Source: Suttonella ornithocola (GTDB taxonomy: Bacteria; Pseudomonadota; Gammaproteobacteria; Cardiobacteriales; Cardiobacteriaceae). From it: 11,037 bases of DNA. The stretch spans positions 2,501-13,537 of the forward strand of contig NZ_LWHB01000058.1 of assembly GCF_001889065.1 (NCBI RefSeq), given 5' to 3'. This document shows positions 6,612-11,037 of the stretch, piece by piece (position 1 is the first letter of the stretch; each line of letters starts with the position of its first letter). Made by a program: the position numbers and the translations under genes. Below the pieces are notes generated by a model that did no database searches, was not told where the DNA came from, and was given only the letters and a program-made list of their open reading frames with translations.

Positions 6612-7584
6612 TTTTTTCCTCATCAGCTTTCATTTGCTTATCATAGGCTTCAATAATTCTTTGGACTAATGGATGACGAACGACATCCTCTGCTTCAAAT
6701 CGCGTAAATGAAATACCCTCAACATTCGCCAATACACGCACAGCATGCTTTAAACCACTGGTAACACCTTTGGGTAAATCAATTTGCGTTGGATCACCTG
6801 TGATAACAGAAGTCGAACCAAAACCTTGACGCGTTAAAAACATTTTCATTTGTTCAACCGTTGTATTTTGAGCTTCATCTAAAATAATAAACGCATCATT
6901 TAAAGTTCTTCCACGCATAAACGCTAAAGGTGCAATTTCAATCACACCTCTTTCCATCAGTTTACTAACACGCTCAGCACCTAACATATCATTTAAAGCA
7001 TCATACAATGGGCGTAAATAAGGATCGACTTTTTGCGTCATATCTCCGGGAAGAAAGCCTAAACGTTCCCCAGCTTCTACTGCTGGTCTAACCAAAACAA
7101 CTTTACGAACCTTATCTTCTGCTAAATATGAAACCGCAGCAGCCACTGCCAAATACGTTTTTCCTGTCCCTGCTGGGCCAACACCAAAATTCACTGCATG
7201 TTCAAAAATTCTTTTGAGATAACGGCGTTGATTTGTTCCCCTACCGCTAATCGTGCCTCGCTTTGTTTCAATACGAATATCTTTTCCAACATCATGGGCA
7301 TGAATTTCGCTGACTAACGTTGCACCCGCATCTCGCAACGCTAGATGCACATCATCTTGATTAAGCACGCCACTACCTGTCTGTTGATAAAGATGCTCAA
7401 TCACAAAGCGCGCTTGAGCCACTCGACCTTCTTCACCAGTAATTCGAAACAAATGCCCTCTATTAGCAATATTCACAGAAAGCTGGCTTTCTATTAACCC
7501 AACGTTACTATTCATTTGTCCTAATAACTCAGATAAACGACTTTGGTCCTGTGGTATTAGTTGAAAATCTACCGAATCTTGCAT
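6592..7584 (-). CDS. ybeZ: PhoH-like ATPase YbeZ
   Basis: This PhoH-family NTPase (330 residues) usually works with YbeY; the partnership is known from both gene neighbourhood and interaction data in other bacteria, and a helicase-like role in RNA processing is proposed. The N-terminal region (about 20-70) is KH-like, with NRGHLFRITG. The ATPase core has Walker A GPAGTGKT (136-143) and Walker B FIILDEAQN with Asp236-Glu237. The sensor-type STSVITGDPTQIDLP follows. The ATG at 7584 is preceded by GAGG about six bases upstream. The gene is divergent from miaA across a 214-bp gap and begins the phoH-ybeY-DUF808 operon; miaB, often upstream of it in gammaproteobacteria, is not here. No convincing promoter for it could be picked out in the gap. 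Confidence 0.95.
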   Translation of the reverse strand: MQDSVDFQLIPQDQSRLSELLGQMNSNVGLIESQLSVNIANRGHLFRITGEEGRVAQARFVIEHLYQQTGSGVLNQDDVHLALRDAGATLVSEIHAHDVGKDIRIETKRGTISGRGTNQRRYLKRIFEHAVNFGVGPAGTGKTYLAVAAAVSYLAEDKVRKVVLVRPAVEAGERLGFLPGDMTQKVDPYLRPLYDALNDMLGAERVSKLMERGVIEIAPLAFMRGRTLNDAFIILDEAQNTTVEQMKMFLTRQGFGSTSVITGDPTQIDLPKGVTSGLKHAVRVLANVEGISFTRFEAEDVVRHPLVQRIIEAYDKQMKADEEKNDTNNN

Positions 7585-7770
7585 ATTGACCTCATAAAAA
7601 TTTGGGTTAATTATGACAAAATTATCCTTATGCGCATAGAAAATTGACTTTTATTACCAGCATTCTGCTCAAAAGTTGCAATATTTTTAAAGCCAATGAA
7701 GAAACACATACAATGGCGTATTTTACTTTTGATTGTAAAAACATTCTTAATCAATTTTTCTTATATCAGC

Positions 7771-7776
7771 TATAAT
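7771..7776 (+). promoter_or_regulatory. Possible -10 element of miaA
   Basis: A perfect TATAAT lies 22 bp before the miaA ATG, in the miaA/phoH divergent gap. No good -35 hexamer is found at 16-18 bp (TTAATC at 18 bp is poor). If used, the leader would be only about 16 bases and would lack a Shine-Dalgarno. Confidence 0.4.
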
Positions 7777-7798
7777 TTTTCGCAAAATCCTTCTCAAA

Positions 7799-8761
7799 AT
7801 GACTACTATGCCACCCTTAATTTGCTTAATTGGACCGACCGCTATTGGTAAGACGGCACTTGCCTTTGCACTTGCAGACCGTTATCCCGTGCATTTAATT
7901 AGCGTTGATTCTGCACAAATCTATCAACAAATGGATATTGGCACCGCTAAACCTGATATTCAAACGCTACAAACATATCCCCATGCGTTGATTGATTTAA
8001 TTCCGCCAGAAGAAAGCTATAGTGCTGCACAATTTTGCCAAGATGCCCAAAAAGAAATTACCTACGCCTATCAAGCTGGAAAAATCCCTATCTTTGTTGG
8101 CGGAACCATGATGTATTACTTGGCTTTTTTTGAAGGTTTAGCCGACTTACCCACCTCTACACCACAATCGCGCGCAAAAATTGAAGCACGCCTTGATACA
8201 GAAGGCGCTGAAAAACTGTATCAAGAACTTGTTGAGCGAGATCCGCATACCGCTGCACAAATTTCTGTCAATGACCGACAACGCTTAACACGATTTAGTG
8301 AACTAATGCTTCTCACTGGACAGACGCCCAGCGAACTATTTGCCGCCCAATCCCATCAACATCCTAAATACGCCACACTAGCAATTGCTTTAAATACTGA
8401 GCGTAAACACTTACATGAACGAATCGCTGCTCGCTTTCAAAGCATGATGCAAGCAGGATTTCTTGAAGAAGTGCGTATGCTTAAAGACCGTCCTCTACTT
8501 ACAGCGGAACATCCGTCTATGCGCAGCGTTGGTTATCGTCAACTTTGGCAATACTTAGATGGACAATTCTCACTAGAAGAGGCCACAGAGCAAGGCATTA
8601 TTGCCACGCGTCAATTGGCTAAACGACAAATTACATGGATGAATAATCGATTACAAAAAAGCCTTACACTTCATTTCCATGACCCACTGGCAGATAGCAC
8701 TTCATCTACGCCACTCAATCAAATAGACCAATTTTTACAAACCCACCCCTCCCTTAAATAG
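7799..8761 (+). CDS. miaA: tRNA dimethylallyltransferase MiaA
   Basis: MiaA transfers a dimethylallyl group to N6 of A37 in tRNAs reading codons that start with U, a step later completed by MiaB. The P-loop is GPTAIGKT (12-19), followed by SVDSAQIYQQMDIGTAKP (substrate-binding region), GGTMMYY, RSVGYRQLW and the C-terminal TRQLAKRQITW. All are family signatures, and 320 residues is normal. The ATG at 7799 has no evident Shine-Dalgarno. An in-frame ATG at 7808 would remove three residues and has none either; both keep the P-loop intact. It is not next to hfq or mutL as in E. coli; instead aspS follows 122 bp downstream on the same strand, with no clear terminator between them, so partial co-transcription is possible. 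Confidence 0.96.
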   Translation: MTTMPPLICLIGPTAIGKTALAFALADRYPVHLISVDSAQIYQQMDIGTAKPDIQTLQTYPHALIDLIPPEESYSAAQFCQDAQKEITYAYQAGKIPIFVGGTMMYYLAFFEGLADLPTSTPQSRAKIEARLDTEGAEKLYQELVERDPHTAAQISVNDRQRLTRFSELMLLTGQTPSELFAAQSHQHPKYATLAIALNTERKHLHERIAARFQSMMQAGFLEEVRMLKDRPLLTAEHPSMRSVGYRQLWQYLDGQFSLEEATEQGIIATRQLAKRQITWMNNRLQKSLTLHFHDPLADSTSSTPLNQIDQFLQTHPSLK

Positions 8762-8841
8762 AGGACTAACCCATCACTAAAAATGCTTTTCTTTGCTAAA
8801 GATACCTAGCTTTTGCGGTATAAATTTGTCAGGGAAATCGC

Positions 8842-8847
8842 TATAAT
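8842..8847 (+). promoter_or_regulatory. Possible -10 element of aspS
   Basis: TATAAT is placed so that transcription would start near 8854, about 30 bases before the aspS ATG. The nearby TTGTCA (8826-8831) is only 10 bp away and cannot be its -35; no good -35 is seen at normal distance. Confidence 0.35.
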
Positions 8848-8883
8848 ATTTCGTCTTTATAAAAAAATTACACAGGAAAACAC

Positions 8884-10674
8884 ATGTCAGCATTTAGAAC
8901 CCATTATGCCAGTGAAGTCACTGAAGCACTTGATGGACAAACCGTCCGTGTTGCCGGCTGGGTACATCGTCGCCGTGACCACGGTGGCGTTATCTTTATT
9001 GATTTACGTGACCGCTCAGGACTCGTTCAAATCGTTATCGACCCTGATACTGCCGACGCTTTCGCTAAAGCAGAACAAGTGCGTAGTGAATATTGCCTTT
9101 CAATTGAAGGTCGTGTTCGCCCACGTCCTGAAGGCACAGAAAATGCTGACCTTGCCAGTGGAAAAATTGAAATTTTAGGGAAAGCATTAAATATTCTTTC
9201 AGAATCACCAACCCCTCCTTTCCAACTAGATGAGGAAGACGTTTCTGAAGAAGTCCGACTAAAAAATCGTGTCATTGACTTACGTCGTGCACCGATGCAA
9301 AAAAACCTTATTCTTCGGAGTAAAGTCGCTTCATCCTTACGTCGTTACTTAGATGACCACGGTTTTATGGATATTGAAACACCAATGCTCACCAAAGCAA
9401 CGCCAGAAGGTGCTCGCGACTATCTCGTTCCTTCACGCACCCATCCTGGAAAAGTCTTTGCGCTACCGCAATCACCACAGTTATTCAAACAAATGTTGAT
9501 GATGAGTGGCTTTGATCGCTACTATCAAATCGTCCGTTGCTTTCGGGATGAAGACTTACGTGCCGACCGTCAACCAGAATTTACCCAGTTAGATATCGAA
9601 ACCAGCTTCTTGGAAGAAGAAGATATCATGCAATTAATGGAGACCATGATTCGCGGTATCTTCAAAGAGCATCTCAACGTTTCTCTACCTGATCCATTCC
9701 CACGAATGACCTATGAAGAAGCCATGCGTCGCTATGCTTCTGACAAACCAGATTTACGCATTCCACTTGAACTTGTGGATATTGATGATTTGGTTAAAGA
9801 TTGTGAATTCAAAGTCTTTTCTGCACCTGCCAAACAAGAAAACGGTCGCGTTGTTGCGTTAAAAATCCCAGCTGGTGGTAAATTAACGCGTAAAGAAATT
9901 GATGACTACACCACCTATGTTGCCCGTTATGGTGCAAAAGGGCTTGCCTATATTAAAGTCAATGATGCAAGCACTGTTGAAGGCTTACAAAGCCCTATCG
10001 TTAAATTCCTAAGCGATGCTGTCGCATTAGAAATCGTCAAACGCGTAGAGGCTAAAGATGGTGACCTTATCTTCTTTGGCGCAGACAAAGCCAGTATCGT
10101 TAACGATGCCATTGGTGCGCTACGCATTAAAGTAGGGCACGACTTAGGTATGGCAACTTGTGAATGGGCGCCATTATGGGTAGTTGACTTCCCAATGTTT
10201 GAATACGATGAAAAAGATGGTCGCTGGTATTCGATGCATCATCCATTCACTTCTCCAAAAACCAATGACCTCACTGAATTGGAAACCAATCCAGGAAGCG
10301 TTCTTTCTCGTGCATACGATATGGTTCTTAATGGGACAGAAATCGGCGGCGGTTCCATCCGTATTCACCGCGCAGATGTTCAATCACAAGTGCTTAAAGC
10401 GCTTGGTATTGATGAAGCTGAAGCCGAAGAAAAATTTGGTTTCTTGCTCAATGCCCTTAAATACGGCGCACCACCTCATGGTGGCATTGCCTTTGGTTTA
10501 GACCGCCTCATTATGCTAATGGCAGGCGCTAAATCTATTCGTGATGTAATGGCATTTCCAAAAACACAAACGGCTTATTGCTTGCTGACAGATGCACCTT
10601 CTGAGGCGAGTGATGCTCAATTACGCGAATTACATATTCGCAAACGTGAGCCATTAACAAACAATAAAGGTTAA
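8884..10674 (+). CDS. aspS: Aspartate-tRNA ligase AspS, predicted non-discriminating
   Basis: This class II aminoacyl-tRNA synthetase charges tRNA with aspartate. The 596-residue protein has the N-terminal OB-fold anticodon domain (about 1-110), the catalytic core with the bacterial GAD insertion, motif 2 FRDEDLRADRQPEFTQ (from Phe220) and motif 3 GGIAFGLDR (533-541). In the anticodon domain it carries His33 (RRRDHGG) and Gly84 (RPEG). E. coli, which makes only Asp-tRNA(Asp), has Leu and Lys there; Pseudomonas aeruginosa, which also charges tRNA(Asn), has His and Gly. It is therefore likely a non-discriminating enzyme feeding the GatCAB transamidation route. The ATG at 8884 has AGGA six bases upstream (8874-8877). 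A strong terminator follows. Confidence 0.96.
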   Translation: MSAFRTHYASEVTEALDGQTVRVAGWVHRRRDHGGVIFIDLRDRSGLVQIVIDPDTADAFAKAEQVRSEYCLSIEGRVRPRPEGTENADLASGKIEILGKALNILSESPTPPFQLDEEDVSEEVRLKNRVIDLRRAPMQKNLILRSKVASSLRRYLDDHGFMDIETPMLTKATPEGARDYLVPSRTHPGKVFALPQSPQLFKQMLMMSGFDRYYQIVRCFRDEDLRADRQPEFTQLDIETSFLEEEDIMQLMETMIRGIFKEHLNVSLPDPFPRMTYEEAMRRYASDKPDLRIPLELVDIDDLVKDCEFKVFSAPAKQENGRVVALKIPAGGKLTRKEIDDYTTYVARYGAKGLAYIKVNDASTVEGLQSPIVKFLSDAVALEIVKRVEAKDGDLIFFGADKASIVNDAIGALRIKVGHDLGMATCEWAPLWVVDFPMFEYDEKDGRWYSMHHPFTSPKTNDLTELETNPGSVLSRAYDMVLNGTEIGGGSIRIHRADVQSQVLKALGIDEAEAEEKFGFLLNALKYGAPPHGGIAFGLDRLIMLMAGAKSIRDVMAFPKTQTAYCLLTDAPSEASDAQLRELHIRKREPLTNNKG

Positions 10675-10688
10675 AACTTTATTTCTTT

Positions 10689-10722
10689 ATAAACCGCCTT
10701 TAAAAGGCGGTTTATCGTTTTT
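10689..10722 (+). terminator. Intrinsic terminator of aspS
   Basis: Arms ATAAACCGCC (10689-10698) and GGCGGTTTAT (10706-10715) pair perfectly. The loop is TTTAAAA, and the T run TTTTT follows shortly after. It lies 15 bp behind the aspS stop and separates aspS from the insertion sequence. Confidence 0.88.
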
Positions 10723-10777
10723 ATATAGTCAAATCATTTATAATCCAATCTATCCAAAGCAGATATAAAGAACGACT

Positions 10778-11037
10778 TATAGTAGAATTATCAAAAACAA
10801 ACTGAGCATATCCTATGACCTACTGCAGCCAATTCCGACAAAAAATTCTTAACGATATTGCTAATGGAGAAACTTGGCGCGCTGTTGCAAAGCGCTACAA
10901 GATCAGCAAATTCACCGTCTATAGCTGGATTAAAAATCCCCATCCTAAAGGCTTTACTGAGCGTAAGCCCTCAAAGATTGATGATGAAGCCTTGCTTAAG
11001 GATATTGAGCAGTATCCTGATGATTACCAATGGGAAA
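10778..11037 (+). mobile_element. Left end of an IS630-type insertion sequence (cut by window edge)
   Basis: The element is inferred from the transposase frame that starts at 10815. Its outer end is not certain: TATAGTAGAATTATC from about 10778 is a plausible terminal repeat beginning next to a TA, the target dinucleotide duplicated by IS630/Tc1 elements. The other end lies outside the window, so neither the repeat nor the TA duplication can be confirmed. Confidence 0.5.
10815..11037 (+). CDS. IS630-family transposase, N-terminal helix-turn-helix part (cut by window edge)
   Basis: Seventy-four codons are visible from the ATG at 10815. The start MTYCSQFRQKIL, the pattern ANGETWRAVAKRYKISKFTVYSWIK (about 16-40) and the Lys/Pro-rich KGFTERKPSKID form the DNA-binding helix-turn-helix of IS630 transposases (HTH_Tnp_IS630 type). 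The DDE catalytic domain, which in these elements may be in the same frame or reached by a minus-1 frameshift, lies beyond the edge, so activity cannot be judged. The ribosome site is weak. The insertion is behind the aspS terminator and disrupts no visible gene. Confidence 0.85.
   Translation, partial: MTYCSQFRQKILNDIANGETWRAVAKRYKISKFTVYSWIKNPHPKGFTERKPSKIDDEALLKDIEQYPDDYQWE

Noticed and set aside
6612..6623. Upstream ATG of ybeY giving MRKK before MIPII
   Set aside because: There is no ribosome site at this ATG, while the next ATG has GAGGA at the right distance; the GAGGA itself lies in this extension.
8826..8847. TTGTCA plus TATAAT as a promoter pair for aspS
   Set aside because: The spacing is only 10 bp, far below the 15-19 bp needed for sigma-70; only the TATAAT was kept, at low confidence.
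1..11037. CRISPR arrays, tRNA or rRNA genes, riboswitches
   Set aside because: No regularly spaced repeats, no tRNA-like cloverleaf ends and no rRNA motifs were seen on either strand; the leaders of the genes are all short.

Overview
The window looks like a chromosomal segment of an AT-rich gammaproteobacterium. The divergent arrangement yhbY / rlmE-ftsH-folP and the pair phoH(ybeZ)-ybeY are classic gammaproteobacterial gene orders. A surface lipoprotein of the transferrin-binding-protein/Slam-substrate type and an IS630-type transposase would fit host-associated groups such as Cardiobacteriales or Moraxellaceae. That placement is an inference from gene content only; no rRNA is present.

Layout. 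Positions 1-3040 (minus strand) hold an operon rlmE > ftsH > folP, with folP running off the left edge. yhbY is divergent at 3085-3378, only 44 bp from rlmE. Positions 3379-3723 are a non-coding gap with a perfect 14-bp inverted repeat, several smaller hairpins and, at its right end, a terminator for the next gene. Positions 3724-5081 (minus) encode a surface lipoprotein whose reading frame is broken at a run of five T. One part has the lipoprotein signal peptide and start; the other has the C-terminal beta-barrel domain. Positions 5257-7584 (minus) are a tight operon phoH > ybeY > DUF808 membrane protein. miaA (7799-8761) and aspS (8884-10674) run on the plus strand, the latter followed by a strong terminator. 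A partial IS630-type transposase begins at 10815 and is cut by the right edge.

Function. Nearly everything is housekeeping centred on RNA and ribosome quality: 23S rRNA 2'-O-methylation (RlmE), 50S assembly (YhbY), rRNA processing (YbeY with PhoH), tRNA modification (MiaA) and tRNA charging (AspRS). It also has membrane proteolysis (FtsH) and folate synthesis (FolP). The AspRS carries the His and Gly signature associated with non-discriminating enzymes, so this organism may make Asn-tRNA by transamidation.

The accessory part is the frame-broken lipoprotein plus the IS end. I found no CRISPR array, tRNA, rRNA, toxin-antitoxin pair or obvious new defence system. The most interesting locus is the lipoprotein, where a TTTTT-AG sequence at the break leaves open a pseudogene, a length-variable on/off switch, a ribosomal frameshift or a sequencing error.
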